Shown piece after piece: positions 53,001 through 63,845 of a stretch of DNA of 64,000 nt. Origin of the DNA: Dromaius novaehollandiae (lineage: Eukaryota; Chordata; Aves; Casuariiformes; Dromaiidae); contig NC_088099.1 in the NCBI RefSeq assembly GCF_036370855.1, forward strand, positions 76,053,218 through 76,117,217, in the 5' to 3' direction. Within the stretch, counting starts at the first letter, position 1; every line of letters begins with the position of its first letter. The position numbers were made by a program, and so were the translations under genes. The notes below the pieces were generated by a model. That model had not been told where the DNA came from and searched no databases. It saw only the letters and a program-made list of their open reading frames with translations.

Positions 53001-56000
53001 GTAATGAAAGGCTTTGAAAGCAGAGTAGTTCTTTTAGAAACCTGAAAAAAAGATAGCTTTAGATGCTAATAAAGCATCTGCTTGTATTTTCTCTCTATTA
53101 TGGAGTGTTTTTGTAGGTTAAGGTCAAAGCATATGTATATCAGGGTAATGCCTTTTCCTTCTTGCATGCAGCTCCTCTTTCCAAAGCTTCTTTCATTCAT
53201 GGAGGAGGCTTGCTGCTTCTGTTGTACAATATTATTTGAAAATTCATTTGTTTTCTAAAGCAGCTAGTAGGAACTTGCTTTTATATCCTTCTGTTGCTTT
53301 GAATGGTCTACCTCATTAGATCATTTACAAAGGGACCCTGCTCACCTTATTGTTCAGTCATCAGTTCATCATGGAAGTAGGCCTGTTTATTGATGCTTCC
53401 ATGTAAATAAAAGGTTTCCTGAGGCTTAAGATCTCTGCTGTGAGCACTGTTTGCTTCCCCTTGGCAATCAAATTCATAATTGAGTTCCCCATTCATAATT
53501 GAGCTAGGGGTCTGATACAGATTTACAGAGTTCCTAATATCCAACAGAATTCAGAAGCTATGTATAAACAAATTGTCCAAACTGATACGTATAAAAATAG
53601 CCTTTTCTGACATGACACAAGTCTTCAGAAAAAATGTTGGGGAATATTCGTAAAAACACATACTGCATACCTTTTTTCTGTTGATGTGTCCTGAGACTCC
53701 TAAAAATATTCTCGAAGAACCAGGTCTGGAAAAGCTACATATAATTAAAGGAAATCCATGCCTGGAGATGAACTCTTTATTTTTCCCTGCAATATCGTAA
53801 CAGCTGTTCCTTGGAAAGAGAAAGATGCATTCCTATTAAGTGATACTCTTCTCAACTATTTTTGATTTTCAATATTAAGTGGGCTTTGGCTCTCCCCTCC
53901 TTGCTCACTTGACTCTTTTGGAAAGAGTGTTTCATTAATATTTTTTAAATTCTGTTAGGACTTTTTTGATACACTCACAGTATTTAGGTTGCTGTGTGGA
54001 GCTATTAGTTTTGATGGGAGGAGACTTCCCTCAAGGTATTTTTCCTTTGTATAATTATATGTATGCTAGAAACTCTTGAATGTGGTCAGATTTCCCAGGA
54101 TGTAATGTAAGAATTTCAGAAACAAGCTGTTTTTTAAAACTTGATGACCTCAGAATCTTGAAGATTTTTCTGAATTTGTTAAAGAAGTTTTTTTTAATGG
54201 CAAAATGGAATGTTGTAATGATTTATCTTTTTTTTTTTTCTAAATCAGGTTGTTCAATTCCATCCTGTAGTTCTTAATCAAACTCAAACTTAATTTGAAA
54301 TACAGTATTGTAAATTCTTTCTTTCCCCATCCCCTTCACTGACACTTGCTTAATTGCCATCATGAGCAGGGTTGATTTACTTAGGTATGAACACTTTTTC
54401 AGGGCCTAGCCAGTTTGGGAATATTTTTTAGTTAGATCTTGCAAAAAGATCTGTTCTGACATACCTCTGTAAATAAAAGGAGCCCCTTGTATTTACACAA
54501 ATCTATGTGAAGCTGCAGCATTTACAAGGATGGGGCTGCAGTATGTATTGTGTTACTTTCTGCAGGGACAATGATCAGTTTCAGAAGTAAGTCTGATATG
54601 GTTATTGTGGAGCTCTTCATGTCATCTTCTGAGTGACTTTTAAGCTGTTCTCTTTTTAGGTGATAACAGTTTTGTCCATTCTATATTATGTATTTCAAGA
54701 TGAGTGACAGATTCTTGATGAAAAATGCATCTTATTTTTGTAGAAATGGTTATAAACTGCAAATGAATGCACTTAGACTGAGAATTAAGCTTTCTAAGCT
54801 TTTGCATGATGAACGGCTTGGACTTTCCCATAGCAATAGGATGAAAAAAAATACGCTGCTTTGAAGATAGGGCTTGATCAGTTTATAGAAAGGATTATAT
54901 GACATAGGTAACTGCAGTAGCAGAGAACTAGACTTCATTTCACTGGAAGTCCCACTCAGTTGTCCACTCCCTAACCCTTAGAAAGCACTCAGCTAATCTT
55001 TCTAGCATTCAGAAAATCTTAGTTGTAACTCCTTCCTGTTGTTAGACCCTCCTACATGTTGAGGGATTTCTTCCTCCTTCCCAATTTAGACTCTAAATTT
55101 TTCCCATATAAAGAATTTTTCTTGTATTCCCTTCATTACAGTACAATGAAAAACTGGTTCTCTACCCCTACCCCCATTTCAAATTAATTTTTAGTTGTGT
55201 GTGTTTTTGCTTGCTTTCCTGCTTTATGAATAATGCTATGTGATAAGCATAGTGAAATTAGTGAGGATTTACATAGCATGTTCTGTATTTCTGAGATCTT
55301 TTCTCTTTGAAATCTGAATTGAATAGACCCAAGAATAAATGCATAAATTAAAATCTCTCAAAAAAGCTAGTTCTAGATCATGAGTTAAGCTGAAAATAGC
55401 AGTTGTCAGATGTGGCTTTCTCACAACCCATCGATCTGCAAGGCAGTTTCCTTTTTGCAGTCTGTGGAGCAGTTAACATTTTAGATACTATGCAATATTG
55501 AAATCATTTTTTTGGTGTTTAGGATTTGAAGGATGAGAAGAAAAAGGCTAGAATGGCAGCATCTAGGGCTGTTCTTGAGAAATGCACCATGATGCTCTTG
55601 ACTGCTTCAAAGGTGAGTATTCTTGGATAAGAGTATTCCTCTTACCAAACCTGGATACATCACAGGACATGGCATCTGGCAGGATAGCTGTCTGTTTTTT
55701 CTCAGCATTGTTTTAAACTTCATACTGAAAAATATAAGAACAAAGAAAGAAGAAAATCTTTTTATTCTGAGTAATGCTAGGAATGCTACTTAATATAGTA
55801 GCAGTTTAACAGAACGTATTTATAATATTCTAAACACATTCTTTAGACTTGCTTTAGCAGGAAGTATTCATTTCATTATACTGCATATGTATTCTTTGGT
55901 AATATTTCCTTTGCTTTTTTAAGACTTGTCTGAGGCATCCAGATTGTGAATCTGCTCGTATAAACAAAGACGGGGTGTTTCACCAGATGAGACTAGCTTT

Positions 56001-59000
56001 GGAGCAGGTAATAGAAATTGTAACTGACTCTAGATCAAATGGAGAAGATGAATTAGCTTCCATCAGTATATATTCTGGCATCAGAGTATTCAAGGTAAGA
56101 ATAGAAGTGGTATTGTTTTCTGTAATTTAATAAATTACACCAAAGCTAGAATTAAATCTTTTTTGAACTCCAGATGGTGGGTGGAGTTATATCTCTTCAG
56201 CAGTTTCTTCCATAACATAACATAACAGAATCTGACAAACGGTTCTTATAATTTCTTGGCTGTTGACAAAATACACTTCCTGATATTTACCATCTCCTCC
56301 TGCATCATAGATCAGAGTGCATTCAGAACTATAATGCTTTGTTGAGTTGATGCCTTTAATATTGGATAAACTGATGGATTGGTACACTGACCAGAACTTC
56401 ATTAAAATAGCTGTTGTTGAAGAATTCTTGGTTTATAACTGGTAGTATTTTTAAGACCTTACACACAAATATTTATCCAAAAAAATCATTTGAAAGCTCA
56501 AACGTTGAGTATTTCAGAATACTTTGAAAGAAGTATTCTGAATTGAAATTGTGTCTCTTAGCTCACTTTCTTTTTCCTGATAAAGTCTCTTCTAAATTTC
56601 ACATTCAATTAAGAACAGTTAATGAACAAGTATATCTTCTTTCTATGGAGTCTGTGATACATTTTGATTGTGGTCCCCCCCCCCCCCCCAATTTGGTTGA
56701 TTTTTTTTGTGAAATCCTCAAAGTATTCCTCTTACTGCAGATAAATATTTAGAAACAATACACCAAATAGATGATATGGATGTGGAAGAACTTGTAAAGA
56801 CCAAACAAAACCTGAATACATAATTACTTTCTGAAATTGTTACTGAACTGAGAAGCTTTTTATTAACAGCAGAAAAACAGTAACATATTTACTGTTTGCT
56901 CTGATGAGTGGCCAGTAATTTGCTGATGGTATTATTAGATTAAAAAAACCCAAACCCTAAACTGGAAACCTGGATACCAACAAATTTTTTGATTGCTTTG
57001 AAATTCAGTGATGAAAAAAATCACTGAGGAGAAAAATAACATGTAAAATGATGCATCTGCTTTCTGCATTTGTATCACAACAACATAACCATGCAAATGC
57101 ACAAGGAATAGAAATACTTCTTTTTCAGAATAAAGTGGAGGGTCTTCGTGAGAATCTTTATTTTCTGCCGAAAGAGAACCTTTCAACAATGCTGGAAATT
57201 ATCCTGGAACACACAGAAGACTTTACAGATTCTGCCTATACCAGTCATGAGCACAGAGAACACATTTTGGAGCTGTCTAAACAGGCTAAAATGGAACTAG
57301 AGCAGCTGGTTTCAGTGTGGATGCAAGCTGTAAGAGCTTTTTAGCAAAGTAAATCTTTTCACCTCTACTTTGAAAAGAAATGTTTAATGCAATGTTTCTT
57401 TTGGTCTAGTAAGAGAGAACTGTGTGTATCCCTCTTGAAGGAAGCCTGAGATTGTCTGTACTTTTGCTGCTTCAGTATGTTCTGTCCTCCTCTTGCAGTG
57501 GTATCGCTTTAGACTTAGACTTCTGAATTTTAGTCACTAGGTGGTAGGCTAATTTTCATGCTATTAGTGGAAAGGAAAAGGCTTATAGAAGTGTTGTGCA
57601 GTCCTAAACAGTTAAGTCTTTTGGATGAGTACTTCAGAGACTTAAGTTGTCTTGATCCCATGGTAGTGATCACAGTTTCTATTTCTAGTTTTCAGTGAAA
57701 GATTAAAAACAGGTGACCTATTGACATGTGAAATATTCTAAAAATCAACTGTTATTTTTTCTCACAGGGAGAGAGAATTCATTTATTTGTCCAGTAATTT
57801 TCCTTTTTAGAGAAGAAGCACATTAAGCCTATATCTGTCATTTGTCTTACCTCGTTCCTTGAAGACAATAGAAGATACATGCACACAGAGGAGGAAAAGC
57901 AAAGATGGAAAATGCAGTTTCTGTTTCTGATGCTCACTCAATTGCAGTCTTGTTCCTGGAAATACAGCAGCTGTGTACTAGTATAGGACACTTTTAATAA
58001 TACAGACTGTTGTTATTACAAAGCAAACACATTATTCATTGCATAAAGTACTGTAATTATTAAAAAACCCTAAAGCTGTGTTTAACTTGGTTAGTTTTAA
58101 GCTTTGTTACTGGTAGAAACTCAGGAAATCATCTCTAGATAATTTATGTGTTGCATTTGAGTTGAATGAGCTCCTAGTACAGGGATGTATATATATATGA
58201 TATATATCTATCTATATATATGATAAGTGAAAATACTTAAGTGTGCACCTATGTGCTTATGCATCAAGTGTTTGCATTAGTACATAACTGAGCCTGTCTT
58301 TGACAGAAGGCTTGGTGAACAGCTACGATAGTATCAACTGACTGAGGCGTTTTTTCAGTTTGAGCTCAGCAGCTTCCTAAGAGGGTGAATATTTTCTGAT
58401 GGACTAATATTTTCTGATGGGCATATCCAGAGAGATACGTAAAGCTCTTAAGAGTGCCCAGTTATTGCCCTTTCCACTCACCATACTTAGGAATGTATTT
58501 CCTGTTAACAAGCAGAGTAAGTGTGAGTGTTCAGTGAAGAGTATTTCAGAGTGTATTTTAAAATAGAAGTGTTTTGTAACATCGATCAGTTATGAATTAT
58601 AGACTGACATCACCTGTTTTCTCTTGTTTGTATTGTCCTGTGTTAATGCATATTAATGCAAACTGGCTGGAGCATACCAGAGAATCTAATGCTGTTGGTT
58701 GAATTTTAAATGGTTTTGAAATTCTTGCTCTGTCTTGCTCGTATAGATTGCAAGGTAGTATCTTGTTTTATTTTTTCTTGTAAACTAAAGAATGTCCTTT
58801 TGGATAGGACATTCCTTTGCTTGGGTTTATTAAAAAAAAAAAAAAGTTGCACATAGATGGACCTAAAGTGCACACAGTAAAAAAAGGGATAAAAAAGAAG
58901 AAACTCACTGTAGTGAGGTTAAAATACTATGCTTATGTTAAAAATAGGTTTGTGATGTTGTACTTCCAGAGAAGTTACTTGAAGGAGAGGACTAAATTTG

Positions 59001-62000
59001 AAGGGCAGATAGCTTTGAGACTTGACAATTAAGAATACATAAGGAAACGATCATATTAGTTTGGGTGGATTTTTTCTTTAAATGAAATGGAGGATGTGTA
59101 TGTGTAGTATTGTACATATACACATTCCTAATGTGTGCATGTTTGAGTATGTATATACATGTTAATCTAGGCTGTGAGGAGGTAATGTCATTGCAACTGT
59201 GGCCATATTAATGATCCCACCTAGGGATATATTTTGGAGAAGGATGCAAAATCACTACTACTTAACTCTTTTCCCAACACGTCTTGTCATGGTTTTTTTT
59301 GTTCCATAGATAGATTGCGTTTGCAGAAGTTGAAGCTCTGTCTTGAAGTAGACTGAACAAAATGTTGTTAGCTACAGTATTTGTTTAACTTAGACAATAA
59401 TCTGAATCTTGTAAACAATTATAAAGAAGATGCTTTAAGTAAATTTTTTCTAATTCAATATAAAACATTTGGGGTAACATTTTAGATGTCACTGTATTTT
59501 AGAACAGTGTTCCTTTGTATTTAAAAAAAACCCTAAAACTGATACTCTTTTTTAGGATGTTTAGATAGAAAAAGATTTTTGGACACTACAGCTATAAAGC
59601 TTAAGAAAACCCTTTTCCCAAATAGAGCTCAGTGAGGTTCAGAAACGAATTTCTGCTGAACAGAAACAGTTATCTGACCTCACTATTATTCTTAGATTTT
59701 ATTTAGTGATAGATGTCTCTATAAAAGAATTTTTAAAAGATGAACAACTGAAAACATTACATTTAGAAATAAATGGCCATCTTTTAGAGCAACTTGAAAT
59801 AATGACACATGATCTGAAGGTGGGATTTGCTGGGTTTTGCCTAATGTTTTTGCCTTGTGGTTTTTTGTGTGTAGCAAAACCAAAAGACAACGGATCTCAT
59901 GGAAGACTTGCAAGTAGCCATTTTAAAAATGTGCCAGTGCATGAATGAACTTAAAAGAGAGGTAAGTATAGCCTAAACAAGCACAAAGTGAAGAAAACCT
60001 TGAATTTCTTGCTTTTCATGCATAAACTTGTAAAATAGGATCCTGTACCCCCAAAACTAGTATCTACAGATGAGAGTAGCTAATCAGAATTATATTAGGG
60101 GGGTCGTATGCAAACCTTTTCTGTGTCCTTTCATATAAGTGATCAGAAATGTTGGATACACAGCCCCTTTGCTAACTACCACAACAATCAAATAAATTGG
60201 AAGTGACTACCATGTATAGAATCATTACTTCATGTGTAATGGCTAAATTTTGCTTGTGGATGCATGCATTCACTGATTGAAACTTTTTCTTGTAGTGCGT
60301 GCTTGAATGAATAAATTACTCATGCTGTTGCTGTATATTTAACCTATTTTTTATTGTTTATATTGCAGAAAATGTCTTATATTGGTTGTACCTTATATTC
60401 AATTTTTTTCCTAGACGGGTTGTTTTTGGTGGGATAACTTTACTATTTAACATCATGTATGTTTTTCTTAGATATATAAAGTACTCCAAATTTGGGTTGC
60501 AAAGTATGCTAAGAGAAGAAATATGTAAGAACTTAAGCATGCCCAAGTCATCTTAACGCAGCAGTTGTGTATATGCTTATTGTAAATCACTCTTTTCCCA
60601 AATGCAAGCATGCTCGATGTCACCAATCCCCACATAAAAATAAGGGATAGCTGCTTAATTTGGTGCATGGGAAGGATCATGCTTGCTGATCAAGGTCTTT
60701 TTTCCCTCTTATTTAGTGGATAGCCTATGTGCCTTGTATACTCCACAGATTCAAGCCAAATACAGAATTACTGATTTCTGGTAGCTTCCTAAGTATTTGT
60801 AAAGCATTCAGATGCCTTTTCAACTCCTTCCTATTATTGTTCCTTTAAACAGATGGAGAAATGAAGAGAACAACAATGTTCTTATACTAGGCTACAGAAC
60901 AGTGCAAAATGTTAGAGAAGTATGATAAATTTGCTCAGACTGAGCTCTGAGCTGCTGTAGCTGGAAACGCTTGACTAACAGCCTTTTTTCAGCTGGTTTT
61001 GTTATCTGTCGCATACTAGCTTTGTGTGCTCAAAAATCATGCTGCATGCTATTTAATAGAGGCAAAATCAGAGATTTGAACCTTTTTCTTTATCATTTAT
61101 ATATATTTTTTTATCATTTTTTATAGTTTATCATTTCCGCAGTTGTCCTGAAGATCTGAACAGTGCTTCAAACCTGCTTCAGTTGCGGTTAAGTGTTCTG
61201 TGCTTCGGTTATCAGGCTGTATGTTAGGCCCTCAAAAAACAGAGGATGCATAATTTGTTATCTTCAACTAATAATTTTTACCGTGGTCATCGTTAGGTAG
61301 GAAGTCAATAGCAGAGCTGCTTTTCCAGAATGACATTCAGTTGCTTTAACTGTAAGAGCACCCTCTTTCTGCAGTCATCTGTTCCACTTTCTACTCTCTG
61401 CTTCTTGGAGTATCTGAAGTAGTGGTTCTGCAGACAACAAAATCATGCCACTCTCAATTTTGAATAATGCTTTGAGTAACGTCATTCCTCTGCACCGAAT
61501 GAGGAGAAAGGATTCCTGTCAAAATAGTATGCAATTATGTAGTTAAATAGATCATAAAGCCAGAGGGGCTGGAATATGATACGCAGCTCTGTAAATGTAA
61601 ATCTTGCCATACTGTCCTGCCCCCAGATTTCTATTTATAAAAATGTCAAACAAAATGCAACAAAAATGACACACTTAGCACACTTAAGTTAAACCACTAT
61701 GTCAGGGGACAATAATAGAGAATTATCTTGTGTAAATTAGGAAACAGAGGTGGCATATAAAAAACAGAGTAGTGGGTTACTTACGCCCTGTGCTTAGCCC
61801 CATATTAAAAGCAATATTGCTAAAAACAGCAAGCTGTTTTCAAAATAGTGGAGGAAATTGAGTGAGTTTGGATTTGTAAACTAGCAGATCCTAGCTTCAG
61901 TATGCCTTGCTTTTGTGACCTAGAGAGTATGAAAGCTTGCTTAGTAAGAGCTTTCTAAAATGTACAAGACTAATGCTAATCAATAAGCAAATTTAGAATA

Positions 62001-63845
62001 TTATGTCCTTCATTGTTCCTTGTATAGTGATTAGATTTGTCTCTCATCCCACACTAGCCATAAGATTTTGTGTATGGTTGAAGAGGACTATCCTGTTACT
62101 CTTTCTCTGACTTCTGGTGCTGCAGTGGATCAGTCAGCTACTAGGTTCTCTGCTGATGAAATTTAAGTACTGCGGCACTAATTAAAATGTTTTGGAGATC
62201 ATCGGTGGCTGACAACACAAGGCAGCCTTGTTAGAAGTAGCTATTTCCATTTTATGGAAAAAAACAAGATGATATTCCTGCTAACACTTCAAGACAGAAT
62301 TAAGTGTAAGACAGTTACTATTTTATATCAAGATGATATATAGTCCATGTATAAATGAGAATTGCCAGTTCCAACTCTAACAACAACAAGTCTTGCAGAT
62401 ATTCAGAGTTGACTGCATTTCCAGGATTAGTGGTGTGTGACAATTTTTAATGACGTAGTTTATGACAGGTTTTCGTAGATTTAATTTTTTGCTTTAAAAA
62501 AGAAGTACAAAGTTTTGAGACAACAAGTCAGGTTTCTTATTTGTAATATATATAAAAAAAAGGCTTGCTTATACTGGACCATACAGGAAGTACTGCCAAA
62601 GAAAGGGAAGAAAATAGGTAGAGTCCAATAGAAAAAAATGCATATAATTCTAGAAAACATTTTCTTTCGTACAGAGTCCTCTCTTGAGTCCCATGCACTA
62701 TCACATTATCAAAGTCTTCATTGCATTCATAAGAACTTAAAAAATAACTTTATGAGAAGGCAGGTTTGTTGTATATATTCAGTACAGTCCAGAAAAATGA
62801 ATGTAATAATGCAAGACTTAGAACAGTCATGACAATGTTTTGCTACATCTAAAACAGCTTGCTATATCTTTGTTTTTACCAACATTGCTTTTAAACTAAT
62901 GCTAATTACAGGGCCTTGATCCACTTTGACTGGTCACTGGTTACGTGCAAGTAACTAGCAGCAGCTATTACATGTAGCAATTGTCAAGCACAGTCGTTCA
63001 AAGCATAGTTTCCATGGATCCGAATGTGTGCCTGGATTTAGGGATGTATTTCAAGGGGAAGCTTCTTATTTGTTGGGAGTGTAGGGAGAGTTTTTGAGAC
63101 TTTTCTCAGACTCAGCTCTTGCTTTAGTCTCCTTGCAGTCAGGCTGCTTTTTACTTGTCTAAAATGCTGTCACAAGCCGGTTATAGTCAAGTTTTTCTTT
63201 GTATTACTCAAATTCAGTTTATTAATGGAAATTTGATATCTAATGTACTGTAAATTCAGATGCTGTGTGGCCTTGGTCTGGTTCTGTTAGCCTGCGCTCT
63301 TCACATGAAATGGAGTGGTTGTCGTGTCACGCTCATGCTGAGCTTGGTGCCCCACAGATTCCTATACCTGTTTATTCCAGCTGTAAAATAATGAGAAGGC
63401 AGTATGATAGCTTCATGTCTTGATTCTACCGAGTTGCTCTTTTGTTTCTCTGTATATTTGGTTTTTTGACAGTGGTGGATTTTATCTTTGTAGTTGGAAT
63501 AATAATTGAAGAATTAAAGCCCCAGATAATTTGCAGTCTGTATATATGAGCTTTCATGACAGTAAATTTTCTGCTTCTTGGAAAATTAATCTGTCATTAA
63601 GGTGGTTTCATTTTGTATTGGATGCATTTTTTTTCCTTCTAAGGTTTATCTTTCTTGTTTTTCTTCTTTTTTTAATGTTACACAAGCTCCACAGTGCAGC
63701 AACATCTTTGGCAGCAGATTTGCTAAAATACCATACAGATCACATGGTTCTGAAAGCATTAAAAATCACAGGAGTAGAAGGAAACCTGGAAGCTATAGCA
63801 GAATATACTTGTAAGCTATCAGAGCAGAAAGAACAGCTTGTTGAG
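28150..63845 (+). CDS. CTNNAL1: CTNNAL1 (alpha-catulin), first nine coding exons, 3' end outside window
   Basis: The coding sequence joins 28150-28275, 41481-41670, 47962-48149, 52518-52637, 55523-55612, 55924-56094, 57129-57329, 59875-59961 and 63687-63845, giving 444 codons without a stop. Exon sizes and residues match mammalian alpha-catulin closely, for example LLSSVTKVL, FVQIFSQFGNEMVEFAHL and AYTSHEHRE. From family knowledge, alpha-catulin is a cytoplasmic helical-bundle protein related to vinculin and alpha-catenin. It is reported to bind the Rho exchange factor ARHGEF1 and to scaffold Rho and NF-kB signalling; the nematode orthologue links dystrobrevin to BK channels. The window covers the N-terminal and middle vinculin-like bundles. 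All introns have GT donors and AG acceptors; only intron 2 splits a codon (after its first base). The start at 28150 is chosen because it sits in CCGCCATGG and gives an N-terminus of mammalian length. About 290 C-terminal residues are missing only because the window ends. Confidence 0.96.
32100..33140 (-). mobile_element. Ancient CR1/L2-like LINE reverse-transcriptase relic, antisense in intron 1
   Basis: Minus-strand translation gives, in the right order, three blocks typical of CR1/L2/L3-type reverse transcriptases. These are EEAIKQLDKMKRN (about 33018-32974; compare the KSPGPDG linker), then GVSQKPVLGHGLFNIFI (about 32459-32409; compare GVPQGSVLGPLLFNIFI), then TGKDNLSFSHK (about 32240-32208; compare TGKNNLHFSYK). 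The catalytic xxDD box after the second block is gone. One frame remains open for 130 codons (32468-32079), but upstream blocks need frameshifts. It is much more decayed than the CR1 in intron 2, suggesting an old amniote-age insertion. Boundaries are approximate. Confidence 0.75.
36818..36840. repeat. Perfect inverted repeat, 10-base arms, 3-base loop
   Basis: CTGTTAAACA, loop ATG, TGTTTAACAG. It is a perfect hairpin in intron 1 that could equally be a symmetric protein-binding site. Confidence 0.85.
37287..37310. repeat. Poly-T run (24 T) in intron 1
   Basis: An uninterrupted run of 24 T followed by AAACACC. It could be the A-tail of an antisense insertion, but I see no recognisable element adjoining it. 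Confidence 0.8.
38062..38097. repeat. (GT)18 microsatellite
   Basis: Thirty-six bases of uninterrupted GT/TG in intron 1. Length makes it likely to be polymorphic. Confidence 0.97.
38709..38761. promoter_or_regulatory. Cluster of four p53-family half-sites in intron 1
   Basis: AAACATGTTC occurs twice back to back (38709-38728); both copies match the p53 half-site RRRCWWGYYY perfectly, with zero spacer. Two further near-matches follow: GAACATGTTA (38739-38748) and AAACATGTTA (38752-38761), each with one mismatch at the last position. This is the arrangement of a full p53-family response element with extra half-sites. Binding is an inference. Confidence 0.5.
41481..41670 (+). CDS. CTNNAL1: CTNNAL1 exon 2, residues 43-106 (first base of codon 106)
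   Basis: The acceptor is TTGTTTACAG, followed by ITTLINHKDKLKRSDKTLQ, then a strongly conserved helix (QRVGQAVNLAVAKFVTVGEA) and ACIEAKRAG. This is the first full helical segment of the vinculin-like N-terminal bundle. The 190 bp exon leaves one base of a glycine codon, completed by exon 3. The donor is GTATGT. The 13.2 kb intron before it is the largest seen in this gene. Confidence 0.97.
42986..43084 (+). repeat. G-rich tract with G-quadruplex potential
   Basis: The + strand carries G7 (42986-42992), G11 (43003-43013), G5 (43030-43034), GGGAGGG (43067-43073) and G4 (43081-43084), separated by T/G-rich loops. It lies in intron 2 on the coding strand, so it would be present in pre-mRNA. Confidence 0.7.
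44506..46060 (-). mobile_element. CR1 LINE copy on minus strand with decayed reverse transcriptase
   Basis: Read on the minus strand, this is the RT C-terminal region plus 3' UTR of a CR1. The + strand shows its 3' end as TTTAGGTTGGAAAGGACTTC at about 44508. Minus-strand peptides NIIINDLDVG and RVDNTKL (about 45297-45274) correspond to the family's FNIFINDLD and FADDTKL boxes, so the catalytic Asp pair is lost. VGRKTQGITG near 45760 corresponds to the KGxKxDPxNYRP region, frameshifted. A 20-base tandem duplication lies inside (45111-45150). The left end is clear; the right end fades and is approximate. It lies antisense in intron 2. Confidence 0.9.
47962..48149 (+). CDS. CTNNAL1: CTNNAL1 exon 3, residues 106-168
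   Basis: The acceptor is TTTCTCTACAG, preceded by a (TTTA)n-rich tract. The exon completes the split glycine codon and reads GETIAQLTDAA, then ITIFTDKTGVVKAARLLLSS and ending in TSRNK. The second half is nearly identical to mammals. The segment around ASLDHPEPDSH is more variable and fits a loop between helices. It ends in phase 0 at AAG with donor GTATTT, a weaker donor than the others in this gene; reading through would add 23 residues and then stop at 48219. Confidence 0.97.
49755..50330. repeat. Diverged inverted repeat in intron 3 (arms about 49755-49900 and 50180-50330)
   Basis: The reverse complement of the left arm aligns with the right arm over about 140 bases. The best block is TAAGTCCCTGYCCACATCTTCCCTCYATT, at 50271-50299 on the + strand and at 49808-49780 on the - strand. 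A second shared block is TATACCATATAT, with a GATCCTG-type block outside it. Arms are diverged and have small gaps; the spacer is about 280 bases. It could be two opposed copies of an unrecognised repeat or the arms of a decayed foldback element. Confidence 0.6.
51076..51150. repeat. (CGCCT)3(CCCTT)11 pentanucleotide tract
   Basis: Three CGCCT units (51076-51090) are followed by eleven perfect CCCTT units (51091-51145) and a C-run. The tract is a pure pyrimidine strand within intron 3 and creates spurious open frames on both strands. Confidence 0.95.
52518..52637 (+). CDS. CTNNAL1: CTNNAL1 exon 4, residues 169-208
   Basis: The acceptor is TCTTACAG and the exon is exactly 40 codons. It starts VLATMEQLEKV and ends TGDRQN, with FQEFVQIFSQFGNEMVEFAH in the middle, which is almost invariant against mammals. 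The donor is a consensus GTAAGT. Both ends are phase 0, so skipping this exon would keep the frame. Confidence 0.97.
52638..55522 (+). other. CTNNAL1: CTNNAL1 intron 4 (2.9 kb)
   Basis: GT-AG intron. I see no repeat or coding sequence in it beyond short T-runs. Confidence 0.9.
55523..55612 (+). CDS. CTNNAL1: CTNNAL1 exon 5, residues 209-238
   Basis: The acceptor is GGTGTTTAG and the exon is exactly 30 codons. It encodes a basic, helical stretch (DLKDEKKKARMAASRAVLEK) followed by CTMMLLTASK, as in alpha-catulin and, more distantly, in the alpha-catenin bundle. The donor is a strong GTGAGT. Only 311 bp separate it from exon 6, the shortest intron seen here. Confidence 0.97.
55924..56094 (+). 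CDS. CTNNAL1: CTNNAL1 exon 6, residues 239-295
   Basis: The acceptor is TTTGCTTTTTTAAG and the exon is 57 codons, phase 0 at both ends. It reads TCLRHPDCESA, then RLALEQVIEIVTD, then SISIYSGIRVFK. The length equals the mammalian exon. Substitutions cluster in the SRSNGEDEL segment, probably a surface loop. The donor is GTAAGA. Confidence 0.96.
56675..56689. repeat. Poly-C run (15 C)
   Basis: Fifteen consecutive C in intron 6, followed closely by an eight-T run. Such runs are prone to sequencing length error. Confidence 0.9.
57129..57329 (+). CDS. CTNNAL1: CTNNAL1 exon 7, residues 296-362
   Basis: The acceptor is CTTCTTTTTCAG and the exon is 67 codons. It encodes LRENLYFLPKENLS, then the highly conserved EDFTDSAYTSHEHREHILEL and ends LEQLVSVWMQA. 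It is the longest conserved block in the window and corresponds to the central vinculin-like bundle. The donor is GTAAGA after GCT, phase 0. Confidence 0.97.
57330..59874 (+). other. CTNNAL1: CTNNAL1 intron 7 (2.5 kb)
   Basis: GT-AG intron with the TA microsatellite at 58186 and an unexplained coding-like open frame at 59598-59948 that runs into exon 8 in a different phase. Confidence 0.88.
58186..58224. repeat. TA-rich microsatellite
   Basis: Alternating TA with interspersed TATC/GATA units in intron 7. AT-only, low complexity. Confidence 0.85.
59875..59961 (+). CDS. CTNNAL1: CTNNAL1 exon 8, residues 363-391
   Basis: The acceptor is TTTTTTGTGTGTAG and the exon is 29 codons, the same length as in mammals. 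It reads QNQKTTDLMEDLQVAILKMC and ends NELKRE. This is the least conserved exon after exon 1, fitting a flexible linker helix, but length, phase and the NELK(K/R)E end identify it. The donor is a consensus GTAAGT. A second open frame (59598-59948) overlaps it in another phase. Confidence 0.93.
59962..63686 (+). other. CTNNAL1: CTNNAL1 intron 8 (3.7 kb)
   Basis: GT-AG intron. AT-rich with no element I recognise. The acceptor is preceded by a long T/C-rich tract. Confidence 0.9.
63687..63845 (+). CDS. CTNNAL1: CTNNAL1 exon 9, residues 392-444, last exon in the window
   Basis: The acceptor is TTACACAAG with a long pyrimidine tract upstream (63626-63673). The 53 codons read LHSAATSLAADLLKYH, LKALKITGVEGNLEAIAEY and end LSEQKEQLVE, matching mammalian alpha-catulin nearly residue for residue. 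The donor is GTGAGT, phase 0. The following exon should begin near a TCRLL-like sequence beyond the right edge. Confidence 0.97.

Larger units (their letters stand above)
55613..57128 (+). other. CTNNAL1: CTNNAL1 introns 5 (55613-55923) and 6 (56095-57128)
   Basis: Two short GT-AG introns flanking exon 6 (55924-56094). Intron 6 contains the 15-base C-run. Nothing else of note. Confidence 0.9.
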
